Assembly (NCBI GenBank): GCA_963801035.1
Contig: CAWDDF010000007.1
Location: 822,957 to 886,956, forward strand
Length of the DNA stretch: 64,000 nucleotides
Source: JACCZX01 sp963801035
GTDB lineage: Bacteria > Pseudomonadota > Gammaproteobacteria > Burkholderiales > Burkholderiaceae_F
Direction: 5' to 3'
The notes under the pieces are model-generated. The model was not told where the DNA came from and did not search any database. It was given only the letters and a program-made list of their open reading frames with translations. Position numbers and translations under genes: made by a program. Position 1 is the stretch's first letter. Each line of letters opens with the position of its first letter. Shown here one piece after another: positions 53,793 to 62,919 of this stretch.

Positions 53793-54767
53793 TTAAGGGC
53801 GGACGACAAGCTTGCCGACGACGTTGCGCGCCAGTAGCGCCTCCAACGCACGCGGCGTTTCCGCCAGCGAGTAGACCTTCGATACATGCGGCTTCAGCTT
53901 GCCCTCCTTCAGCCATCCGAACAGCTCCTTCAGCATCGCGAAATTTGCTTTCGGTTCCCGCTTGGCAAACTCTCCCCAGAACACACCGACCGCCGACGCG
54001 CCCTTCAACAGCAACAGGTTCGCCGGTATCTGCGGAATTTCTCCCTGCGCGAAGCCCACGACCAACAGCCGCCCGCGCCATGCGAGCGAGCGCACTGCTG
54101 CTTCGGTCGCAGGGCCACCGACAGGATCGTAAATCACGTCAGCACCGTTGCCGCCGGTCAATTCCTTGACCGCACTACGCAGATCGGCCGTCGAGTAATC
54201 GATCGATTCGTCAGCACCGTGCTCCTTCGCCGCAGCGAGCTTATCTGCGCTCGATGCTGCAGCAATCACACGTGCGCCTGCGACCTTGCCAAGCTCGACA
54301 GCGGCCAGCCCCACTCCGCCTCCCGCGCCAAGCACAACCAGCGTCTCGCCGGCTTTCAGTTGCCCGCGATCGAACAGCGCATGATGCGACGTTGCGTACG
54401 TCAGCGTAAACGCAGCCGCAATCTCGTCACTTACTCCATCGGGTATCGGAATAGCAAGCGCTGCCGGTGCGCAGACGTACTCGGCAAACGCGCCAACACC
54501 GACAAAGGCGATCACGCGATCGCCCACCTTCAAGTGCTTGACGCCTTCGCCGACCGCATCGATCGTCCCGGCGACTTCGGTCCCGGGCACAAACGGCAGC
54601 TTCGGTTGCAGCTGATATTTCTTCTGCACGATCAGCGCGTCGGGAAAATTCACGCCGGCCGCCGCGATACGAATCCGAACCTGCGCCGCACCGGGTTCCG
54701 GCAACGGCAGCTCGGCCAGCACCAGTTTGTCCGGATCACCCCACTCGACGCACTGAATCGCTTTCAT
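53793..54767 (-). CDS. Zinc-independent NADPH:quinone oxidoreductase, MDR superfamily
   Basis: A medium-chain reductase of the QOR type, 324 residues. GroES-like N-terminal domain (AAGVNFPDALIVQKKYQLQP, FVPGTEVAGTIDAVGEG), then a Rossmann domain with VVLGAGGGVGLAAVELGKVA and AAASSADKLAAAKEHGADES. It lacks the catalytic-zinc ligands of alcohol dehydrogenases. The ATG at 54767 is preferred to a GTG three codons earlier. It is first of a minus-strand group and divergent from the acyl-CoA dehydrogenase. Confidence 0.92.
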   Translation of the reverse strand: MKAIQCVEWGDPDKLVLAELPLPEPGAAQVRIRIAAAGVNFPDALIVQKKYQLQPKLPFVPGTEVAGTIDAVGEGVKHLKVGDRVIAFVGVGAFAEYVCAPAALAIPIPDGVSDEIAAAFTLTYATSHHALFDRGQLKAGETLVVLGAGGGVGLAAVELGKVAGARVIAAASSADKLAAAKEHGADESIDYSTADLRSAVKELTGGNGADVIYDPVGGPATEAAVRSLAWRGRLLVVGFAQGEIPQIPANLLLLKGASAVGVFWGEFAKREPKANFAMLKELFGWLKEGKLKPHVSKVYSLAETPRALEALLARNVVGKLVVRP

Positions 54768-54838
54768 CGGCCGCACTTTAAACCGTAGCCCGGTGACGCG
54801 CGAGCCGGCCGTCCGCTGCGCTGAGCTATTCTGCGCAA

Positions 54839-56062
54839 ATGCAATTCGACTATTCGCCGAAAGTTCAGCAGCTGCGCGAGCGCGTCGATTCGTTCATGCA
54901 GCAGCATGTGTATCCGAACGAGCGGCGCTTCCACGATGAGGTCGAAGAGAACACAAAGCGCGGTGCACGCTGGACACCGACCAAGCTGATCGAGGAGCTG
55001 AAGCCGAAGGCTAAAGCGGCCGGGTTGTGGAACCTGTTTCTTCCGCAGTCAGCGCATGGTGCCGGGCTGACGAACCTCGAATACGCACCGCTCGCCGAAT
55101 CGATGGGCCGCGTTCCATGGGCACCCGAAGTGTTCAACTGTTCGGCGCCCGATACCGGCAACATGGAAACGATCGAGCGCTACGGCAGCGATGCGCATAA
55201 GCAGCAATGGTTGAAGCCGCTGCTCGCCGGCGAAATTCGCTCGGCGTTCGTGATGACCGAGCCGGCGGTCGCATCGAGCGATGCAACCAACATTCAGACG
55301 TCGATCAAGCGCGACGGCGATGATTACGTGATCAACGGCCGCAAGTGGTGGATCTCCGGCGCGGGCGATCCGCGCTGCCGCATCTACATCGTGATGGGCA
55401 AGACCGATCCCGAAGCGCCGCGGCATTCGCAGCAGTCGATGATCCTGGTGCCGTCGGACACGCCCGGCATCAACGTGATGCGGCCGCTCAGCGTGTTCGG
55501 TTACGACGACGCGCCGCACGGTCACATGGAAATCGACTTCAAGAATGTGCGCGTGCCGGCGGCCAACCTGATGCTCGGCGAAGGGCGCGGCTTCGAAATC
55601 GCGCAAGGCCGCCTGGGCCCAGGGCGCATTCATCATTGCATGCGCTCGATCGGGCTCGCCGAGCGCGCCCTCGAGCTGATGTGCAGCCGTCTATCGAACC
55701 GGGTTGCATTCGGCTCCGCAGTCGCGCGTCAAACGGTGTGGCAGGAGCGCATCGCCGAGGCGCGTTGCCGCATCGACCAGGCGCGCCTGTTGACGCTGAA
55801 GGCGGCATGGATGATGGACACGGTCGGCAACAAGGCAGCGAAGGCCGAGATCGCGATGATCAAGGTCGTCGCGCCCAACGTCGCTTGCGACGTCATCGAT
55901 TGGGCGATTCAGGCGCATGGTGGCGGCGGCGTGTGCGACGACTTTCCGTTGGCCTACGCGTACGCGCATTCGCGCACCCTGCGGCTGGCCGATGGGCCCG
56001 ACGAAGTCCATCGCAACGCCATTGCAAAAGTTGAGCTGGGCAAGGCAGGAGGAAACAAATGA
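54839..56062 (+). CDS. Acyl-CoA dehydrogenase (ACAD10/11-like)
   Basis: FAD enzyme that introduces the alpha-beta double bond into acyl-CoA. 407 residues in three domains: N-terminal helices (YSPKVQQLRERVDSFMQQHV), a beta domain with FVMTEPAVASSDATNIQTSI and KWWISGAGDPRCRIYIVMGK, and the C-terminal bundle with RVAFGSAVARQTVWQERIAE and IQAHGGGGVCDDFPLAYAYA. The extended N-terminus and the APH-like kinase nearby point to the ACAD10/11 branch, used for 4-hydroxy or long/branched acids; that substrate is inferred. GST follows by ATGA overlap. Confidence 0.93.
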   Translation: MQFDYSPKVQQLRERVDSFMQQHVYPNERRFHDEVEENTKRGARWTPTKLIEELKPKAKAAGLWNLFLPQSAHGAGLTNLEYAPLAESMGRVPWAPEVFNCSAPDTGNMETIERYGSDAHKQQWLKPLLAGEIRSAFVMTEPAVASSDATNIQTSIKRDGDDYVINGRKWWISGAGDPRCRIYIVMGKTDPEAPRHSQQSMILVPSDTPGINVMRPLSVFGYDDAPHGHMEIDFKNVRVPAANLMLGEGRGFEIAQGRLGPGRIHHCMRSIGLAERALELMCSRLSNRVAFGSAVARQTVWQERIAEARCRIDQARLLTLKAAWMMDTVGNKAAKAEIAMIKVVAPNVACDVIDWAIQAHGGGGVCDDFPLAYAYAHSRTLRLADGPDEVHRNAIAKVELGKAGGNK

Positions 56063-56745
56063 TCGATCTTTACACGTGGCCCACACCGAACGGCCATAAA
56101 GTCCACATCATGCTCGAGGAGTGTGCGCTGCCGTACAACGTGCACCCGATCGACATCGGCGCAGGCGATCAGTTCAAGCCGGAGTTCTTGAAGATCAGCC
56201 CGAACAACAAGATGCCGGCGATCGTCGATTCCGACGGGCCCGACGGCAAGCCGATCTCGATCTTCGAATCCGGCGCGATCCTGTTGTATCTCGCCGCCAA
56301 GACCGGCAAGTTTCTGCCGACCGATGTGCGCGGCAAGTACATCGCGCTGCAGTGGCTGATGTTCCAGATGGGCGGCGTCGGCCCGATGCTCGGCCAGGCG
56401 CACCACTTCCGAAACTACGCGCCCGAGAAAATCGACTACGCGATCAATCGTTATACAAACGAAGCAAAGCGGCTGTACAACGTGATGGACCGCCGACTCG
56501 GCGAAGCCAAGTACTTTGCCTACGAGTACTCGATCGCCGACATCGCGATCTTTCCCTGGACGCGCTCACACCCGAATCAGGGAATCGATCTGGCTGACTA
56601 TCCGAACGTGAAGCGCTGGTATGAGTCGATCGATGCGCGCCCAGCGGTCAAGCGTGGTGTGCAGGTGCTGGCGGATCGGCGCAAGCCGATCGATGACAAG
56701 GAGAAAGAAACGCTATTCGGCGCGAAGCAGTACGAACGACGCTGA
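56059..56745 (+). CDS. Glutathione S-transferase (YfcG/Ure2-like)
   Basis: A 228-residue cytosolic GST with an N-terminal thioredoxin-like domain (IDLYTWPTPNGHKVHIMLEE, NNKMPAIVD, FESGAILLYLAAKTGKFLP) and an all-helical C-terminal domain (YEYSIADIAIFPWTRSHPN). The TWPTPNGHK segment with Thr-Pro-Asn-Gly is characteristic of the nu/YfcG class, which has disulphide-bond reductase activity. It is translationally coupled to the acyl-CoA dehydrogenase. Confidence 0.93.
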   Translation: MIDLYTWPTPNGHKVHIMLEECALPYNVHPIDIGAGDQFKPEFLKISPNNKMPAIVDSDGPDGKPISIFESGAILLYLAAKTGKFLPTDVRGKYIALQWLMFQMGGVGPMLGQAHHFRNYAPEKIDYAINRYTNEAKRLYNVMDRRLGEAKYFAYEYSIADIAIFPWTRSHPNQGIDLADYPNVKRWYESIDARPAVKRGVQVLADRRKPIDDKEKETLFGAKQYERR

Positions 56746-56911
56746 GTGATTAACCGGCTGAAGAAAAAATAGAGGCTGGCCACGCTCGCTGCCGCGGCGA
56801 GCACCACATACCCATACTCGCAAGATTGCGAAACCGATCGGCACTGGCGGGCCGATCGTAAACGCCGACACGCTTGCGGTTTCGCTCCTTGCTTGTGTCG
56901 TCAGCGCTCAT

Positions 56912-56940
56912 AAAAAAGGGGCGAGGGTTTACTCGCCCCT
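56912..56940 (-). terminator. Rho-independent terminator of the stress protein gene
   Basis: On the minus strand AGGGGCGAG-6-CTCGCCCCT forms a 9-bp stem followed by six T. It lies 20 bp after the stop of the minus-strand gene ending at 56960. The rest of the 214-bp gap between that gene and GST shows nothing else recognisable. Confidence 0.85.
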
Positions 56941-56959
56941 TCATGCACTCAGGTCTGGA

Positions 56960-57976
56960 CTAACGGCCGTCACGATCCGAGTCGCCCGGAATGGCGCGTT
57001 CGACAGCGTCGGACGTGCGCTCCCAGCCGCGTCTGATCGCTGCCTTGAATCGCTCCCATCCATCGTTCGGGTTGCGCGATTCCCAGTCGCGGCGCGCATC
57101 GGATTCGATCTCTGACCAGCCGCGGCCGCGATAGCGCGCGTTCGCTGCCCAGGTCGCTGCCGTAACGATACGCCGGCTCATAGTCTTCATACCTGCCGCC
57201 GGACGAGCTCAAGATAGTCCGCATAGTGCGTGCGGAAGTCTTCGTCGTCCGACCAAGTCGACGATGTCGAGGTGACGCCCATGCCGGATAGCGTGGTGTC
57301 TGCGCCCATTTGCGACGCAACGCCAAAGTTCCGGTCGGAAGTCTTGCCCAGCGACCCGTAGGTGCTGCGCTCGCGCTCGAGCTGGTCGACGCTGTATGGA
57401 GTCGCGCTCGGATCGTGCCGTGTCCAGCCCTGCTGCTTCCATTGCTCGACCCGGCGCTCGATGTCGACCGCGCCATGATTGCGCATCACGCTGGCCGCTT
57501 CGTCCGCACGCGAATCGTCAGCACGCACAGTAACGAGCGCGCCGCCGCGGCGCACGGATTCGGCGTAGTAGCTCGCATCGTCCTCGGAGACGCCGACTCC
57601 GGTGAGTCCGCCAATCAACCCGCCTGCGACCGCACCGACGCCGGCACCGGCCAGCGCCGCCGCGATCGGGCCCGCCGCCACGATGGGTCCGATTCCCGGA
57701 ATCGCCAAACCCATCAAGCCGACCACGAGTCCGGCCGCGCCGCCAAGCACGCCACCTGCCGCCGCGCCGGTCGCGGTGTTAGCGCCCGTTTCGGAAACGG
57801 TCGTACGTATCGGTGCGCACTTGCGCTGCGCCTGCGGACAGACTGCTGTATTTGCCGGTCGCGTTGTTGGCGATGACGCTGATGTCATCGCGTGAAAATC
57901 CGCGCTGCTGCAAATCCCGCACCACTTCCTGAGCTTCTTCAAAACTGTCGAATGAACCGACGATGGTCTTAGCCAC
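56960..57976 (-). CDS. YflT-type general stress protein with glycine-zipper segment, three frameshifts
   Basis: Reconstructed as one protein of about 337 residues. N-terminal YflT-like domain (TIVGSFDSFEEAQEVVRDLQ, FSRDDISVIANN), then a long glycine/alanine-rich hydrophobic hairpin (GGVLGGAAGLVVGLMGLAIP ... GVGAVAGGLIGGLTG). The YAESVRRGGALVTVRADD repeat half follows, and then a charged C-terminus (WESRNPNDGWERFKAAIRRG). Three single extra bases, near 57806, 57208 and 57144, account for the frame changes and keep the family sequence continuous. The start is GTG at 57976 with GGGAGA upstream. Without correction it would look like two or three small proteins. Membrane association is likely from the hydrophobic hairpin; its function is unknown. 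Confidence 0.75.
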
Positions 57977-58089
57977 GGTGGTCTCCCTTCTTTCTCTGTA
58001 TCGATAGGATCGCTGCGCTGCAGATCGCAGTGCGGCGACGCATCACCGATGCGTATAGAGAGGCGGGCAAACGCCATGCCTTGCGGCTG

Positions 58090-59356
58090 TCAATTGTCAG
58101 CGCGCGCCGAGGGCAGCAGCTGCGCGGCTTGTTCAGGAGGCAGCGCCTCGACCGACTTCAGCGCTTTGCTCATTTGCATCGAGCGCCGCTGCGCCGAGTC
58201 GATCGTGTCGGATGCGGTCAACAGCTGCCGATGCAGCGTGGCCAGCACTTCGCCGAATTTGCCGAACTCGGTCTTCACGGCGCCGAGCACTTGCCACACT
58301 TCGGCGGAGCGCTGCTCGAGCGCCAGGGTTCGAAATCCCATCTGCAGCGAATTGAGCATCGCGAACAGCGTCGTCGGACCGGCAACCACCGTGCGGCATT
58401 CGCGATGCAGGTGATCGGCCAGGCCCGGGTCGGCGCAAAACCTCGGCAAACAATCCTTCAGTCGGCAAGAACATGATCGCGAAATCGGTCGTATGCGGCG
58501 ACTCGACGTACTTTTCGCGAATCATCCTGGCCTGGACCTTGATGCTTCGCTCAAGCGCCTTGCCCGCTGCTTCCAGCGCGACGGCATCGCCGAGCTCAAC
58601 CGCGGCCAGCAATCGGTCGTAATCCTCGACCGGAAACTTCGCGTCAATCGGCAGCCAGCACGTCGAGCCGTCTCGGCCCGGCATGCGCACCGCAAACTCG
58701 ACGCGCTCTGTCGAATGCGGCCGCGTAGCGACGTTGCGCGCGTACTGATCTACTAGCAGCACTTGCTCGAGCAGCGCAGCAAGCTGCACTTCGCCGTAGG
58801 TGCCGCGGGATTTAACGTTGGTCAACATGCGCTTCAGATCGCCGACGCCCGAGGCGAGCGCCTGCATTTCGCCCAGCCCTTTGTGCACCTGTTCGAGCCG
58901 CTCCGACACCATTCGAAACGATTCGCCGAGGCGTGCCTCCAGCGTTGACTGCAATTTCTCTTCGACCGTTTCGCGCATCTGGTCGAGCTTGCGTTCGTTG
59001 CCTTGCTGCAGACTGGTCAGCTGCGAATGCAACGTGCCGCGCACTTCACCCAGATCGAGTTGTATGCGGCGTGTCAGATCGGCGAGCTGCTGGCCCTGCA
59101 ATCCGGTCAGGCCGGTCATCTGCTGCACGAGGTGCGACTGCAACTCGCTCAGCCGCGTGCCCGTTTCGAGCCGCATCTGCCCCGCAGTCGAATCGACGGC
59201 AGCGCGCAGCTCTCGCTCGAGCCGCTCGTTGTCGTGCAGCAGCGCATCGAGACGCGAATACACTGCGGCATCGCGCCGTCCACGTAACGCTGCGTATAAC
59301 CCAAGAAGCGAGACTAAAAGTGCCGCGGCCAGCACCGCGGCGATGACTTCGATCAT
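58090..59356 (-). CDS. rmuC: DNA recombination protein RmuC, with a frameshift
   Basis: Member of the RmuC family, which limits DNA inversion and is linked to nuclease-like folds. 421 residues after correction: an N-terminal hydrophobic anchor (VIAAVLAAALLVSLLGLYAA), a long coiled coil (SRLDALLHDNERLERELRAA) and the RmuC domain (VKSRGTYGEVQLAALLEQVL, STERVEFAVRMPG, LPIDAKFPVEDYDRLLAA, FAIMFLPTEGLFAEVLRRPG). One extra C in the run at about 58428 moves the frame; the rest continues as LADHLHRECRTVVAGPTTLF to the stop at 58090. The start at 59356 fits the anchor. Confidence 0.9.
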
Positions 59357-59420
59357 GCCGCGATGATACGGGCGCGGCGGCCTCGATTTTCGCGGCGCGC
59401 CGCGCGAAGAGCACCGCTTT

Positions 59421-60335
59421 CTAACCGCCGGTGGTCTCGCCTCCCATGACCTGCAGCACGGTTCCGGTGATGTAAGACGAATCGGCGTTCGACGCCAAAA
59501 AGACATACGCCGGCGCCAGTTCTTCGGGCTGCGCGGGCCGTTTCATCGGGCTGTCGGATCCGAACTCCGCGGCTTCTTTGGCAGTGGCTCCTGTGTCAGC
59601 GGGGTTGAGCGGCGTCCACACCGGGCCGGGCGCGACGGCGTTTACACGGATTTGGCGATCGACAAGCTCCATCGCAAGCGTTTTGGTAAATGCATTGATT
59701 GCGCCTTTGGTAGCCGAGTAGTCCGGCATTTCCTTGGAGCCGCGGATGCCGGTGACCGAGCTCGTTGCGATGATCGCCGCGCCGGGCTTCATGTGGCGCA
59801 ATGCCGCGCGCGCGAGCCGCATGTACGCAAAGATATTGATTTGAAAGGTGCGCTCGAGATCGGCGTCTTCAAGCTCCTCGAGCTTCTTGCTGCTTTGCTG
59901 AGCCGCATTGGAAACCAGAATATCGAGCCGCCCGAACGCACCTACCGTGCGCTCGACCACTTCGTCGCAAAACGCGGCGTCGACCAGGTCGCCAGGCATC
60001 AATTCACACACCCGCCCTTCGGCTTCGACGATCGCCTGCGTGTCTTCGGCATCAGACTGCTCTTCGGGCAGATAGACGATCGCAACGTCGGCGCCTTCGC
60101 GCGCATACAGCGTTGCAACGGCGCGCCCGATTCCGGAATCACCGCCGGTGATCAACGCGACCTGGCCCTCAAGCTTTCCGGCCGCCTTGTAGCGCGGCGC
60201 CTCGAAGCGCGGCGCTGGATCGAGCTCGGATTCGAGCCCCGGTGGCTGTTGCTGCTGTTTCTTGAATGGCGGCTTCGGTTCAGCTAGCGGCTTGGACGTT
60301 TCGGTGTCGTGTACTTCATCGAGTTGCTCGGCCAT
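59421..60335 (-). CDS. Short-chain dehydrogenase/reductase (YghA-like)
   Basis: NAD(P)-dependent oxidoreductase of 304 residues with an N-terminal extension of about 55 residues rich in Glu, Pro and Gln. Rossmann motif ALITGGDSGIGRAVATLYA, NAAQQ (NAG equivalent), catalytic Ser in IATSSVTGIRG and the YSATKGA Tyr-Lys pair. The extension and PGPVWTPLNP after the catalytic site match the YghA/stress-associated group common in soil bacteria. The substrate is unknown. Confidence 0.93.
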   Translation of the reverse strand: MAEQLDEVHDTETSKPLAEPKPPFKKQQQQPPGLESELDPAPRFEAPRYKAAGKLEGQVALITGGDSGIGRAVATLYAREGADVAIVYLPEEQSDAEDTQAIVEAEGRVCELMPGDLVDAAFCDEVVERTVGAFGRLDILVSNAAQQSSKKLEELEDADLERTFQINIFAYMRLARAALRHMKPGAAIIATSSVTGIRGSKEMPDYSATKGAINAFTKTLAMELVDRQIRVNAVAPGPVWTPLNPADTGATAKEAAEFGSDSPMKRPAQPEELAPAYVFLASNADSSYITGTVLQVMGGETTGG

Positions 60336-60392
60336 CTGCGGATCTCCTCAAATGATGAGCGATCGACGAGCAAGGCAAATACCCGACAGTGG

Positions 60393-62896
60393 TTAAGCCT
60401 CGCGCAGCGTTGCCAGCGGCGGCGTTTTTAGAACGCCGCGCAAGCCGAACCAGCCGCCGATCAGCGCGGCCGCCGCAGCCGCCGGCAATGCCGACCAGGA
60501 ACACCCATGGCGAGATCCGGTATTCGAACTCGAAGCCATACTTGGCGAGTGTCCAGCCGACCGCACTGGCGCCAATCGCCGCCAACAGTCCCGCCAGGCC
60601 ACCGATGCACAGCATCTCGGCAATTTGCGCCCGCGAAAGCTGACGTCGCGATGCGCCGAGCGCTCGCAGCAAGCCCGCTTCACGCACGCGCTCATCGCGG
60701 CTCGACGCGAGCGCTGCGTAGAGAACGAGCACGCCCGCCGCCAACGTGAACACGAACAGGAACTCGACGGCCGCGATCACCTGATCGATGACCGCCTGCA
60801 CCTGCCGAAACACGGCTGTCATATCGATCACCGTCAGATTCGGAAAGTTCTGCAGCAGCTCGCCGGTGACGTTCGACTTGCGCCGCCGGCAGATGAAACG
60901 CGCTGATAAAGCTCGCAGGCATTTCTTTCAGCAACGACGGCGGCATGATGACGAAGAAATTCGCGCGCATCGAATCCCAATTGACCTTGCGAAGACTGGT
61001 CGCACGTGCGGTGACCGGCTGCCCGGCGATATCGAACTTCAGCGTGTCCCCAAGCTTGATGCCGAGCGTCTCAGCGATGCCCTCCTCGATCGACAGTTCG
61101 TTGCTGCCGTCGGTGAACCAACGGCCGGCCGTGATCCGGTTGTGCGTCGGCGCATCGGCCATGTACGACAAGTTGAACTCGCGATCCACCAGACGTTGCG
61201 CGCGATCGCCCGTGTACGACTCGGGCCCGATCTTCTTGCCGTTGACCTCGATCAATCGGCCGCGAATCATCGGATGCAAAGGCGCGTCGACGCCGGCGGC
61301 GCTCAGTTGCGCGGCCACCGCAGCAGCCTGATCGGGCTGAATGTTGATCACGAAGCGATTGGGCGCGTCGGGCGGCGCCGCCTGACGCCAGGCATCGACC
61401 AGATCGGTGCGCGTCACAGTCAACAGCAACAACGCCATCAGCCCCACCGCAAGCGAAACCAGTTGAATGATGGTTGCCACCGGACGCCTTTGCACGGCCG
61501 CGACCGCGAACCGCCACGAGATGCCGAGCTTGCCGGTCAACCCTCGCAACGGTGCGAGCAGTTTGAGGACGAGCCAAGCAACCAGTGAAAACACGACCAG
61601 CCCGCCGGCAAACCCGCCCGCCGTGAGACTGCCGATTTTCAGATCGTTGGATGACCACAGCAGCAGCGCGAAAAAGCCGATCAGCCCTGCCAGATAACCG
61701 AGCGCAACGCGACCGGTCGGAAGTCCGACATCCTTGCGCAGCACGCGCAGCGGTGGAACATGGCGCAGTTGCGCCAGCGGAGGCAATGCGAAGCCGAGCA
61801 GCAGCACCAGCCCGCATGCGAATCCCTGCGCTCCCGGCAGCAACGAAGGCTGCGGCAGCGTGGTTCTAATCAGCGATCCGAGCGCATTCAACAAAACATA
61901 ATGTGTCGCGTAACCGAGCGCCATGCCGGCGATGCACGCAGCCAGGCCGATCACCAGAAATTCGAGCGCGAACAATCGAAAGATGTCGGCCTGTGCCAGC
62001 CCGAGGCAGCGCATCATCGCGCACGAATCCAGGTGTCGCAGTGAAAAGCGGCGCGCTGCGGCTGCAACCGCCACCGCGGCGATCATCGCTGCCAGCAACG
62101 CGACCAACGCGAGAAATCGCTCGGCGCGATCAATCGTGCGCTGCATCTCCGGCCGGCCGCCCTCGAGTGTTTCAATGCGCTGACCGCGTTGAAGGGTCTT
62201 CTGCAAAGCCTCTGAGTACGTCTTGACGGCCGGCCGCTCGCCGGCGACCAGCAGTCGATATGTGACGCGGCTTCCATTCGCAATCAGCTGCGTCGCGGCG
62301 AGATCCTCGATGTTCAGCATCACGCGCGGCGCAAAGTTGATGAACTGCGTGCCACGATCGGGCTCGATCGCAATGATCTTGCCGATGCGAAACGTTTTCT
62401 CGCCGAGCTTCAGGGCGTCACCGGGTGCGGCACCGATCGCTTGCAGCAACTGACCGTCGACCCACACCTCGCCGCGCGCGGGAATCTCGCGTGTCGCTGT
62501 GTCGGCCTGCCCGATTGCATCGGCAATCCGCAGCGTGCCGCGCAGCGGATATCCAGGCGACACGGCTTTGACGGCTGACAATGCGTTGCGATCGGCATCG
62601 GCGGCGCTGATCGCCATGCTGGGGAACGTCACCGTTTGAGCAACTTGCAATGCCGCATTCGATCGTCCAGTGCTATCGGCGTCGATCGGTGTGTCCGAGC
62701 TCAGCACGAGATCCGCGCCGAGCAGCTGCGTGGCGTCGCGTTCGAGTCCGAGCCGGATTCGATCGACCAGGAAGCCGACGCTGGTGACCGCCGCCACGGC
62801 AACGACCAGCGCCGCCGCCAGCAGGCGCAGCTCGCCTGCGCGCCAGTCGCGCAATGTCATGCGCAGCGACTGCGCCAGCAAGCGATTGAAGTTCAT
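60393..62896 (-). CDS. FtsX-like ABC transporter permease (YbbP-type), two frameshifts
   Basis: Large permease of about 833 residues with two FtsX cores and about ten membrane helices. N-terminal MacB-like periplasmic part (WRAGELRLLAAALVVAVAAV then RDATQLLGADLVLSSDTPID). First FtsX core with RFLALVALLAAMIAAVAVAA. Second periplasmic part, then a C-terminal core with VEFLFVFTLAAGVLVLYAAL and RVREAGLLRALGASRRQLSR. Frames change near 60880 (after SAFHLPAA) and near 60477 (after FLVGIAGG), each by one extra base; the true end is 60393 (TPPLATLREA). Such permeases work with a YbbA/LolD-type ATPase, which is not visible here. Confidence 0.88.
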
Positions 62897-62919
62897 CCGG
62901 CAAGTATCGCAGCTGGTAA

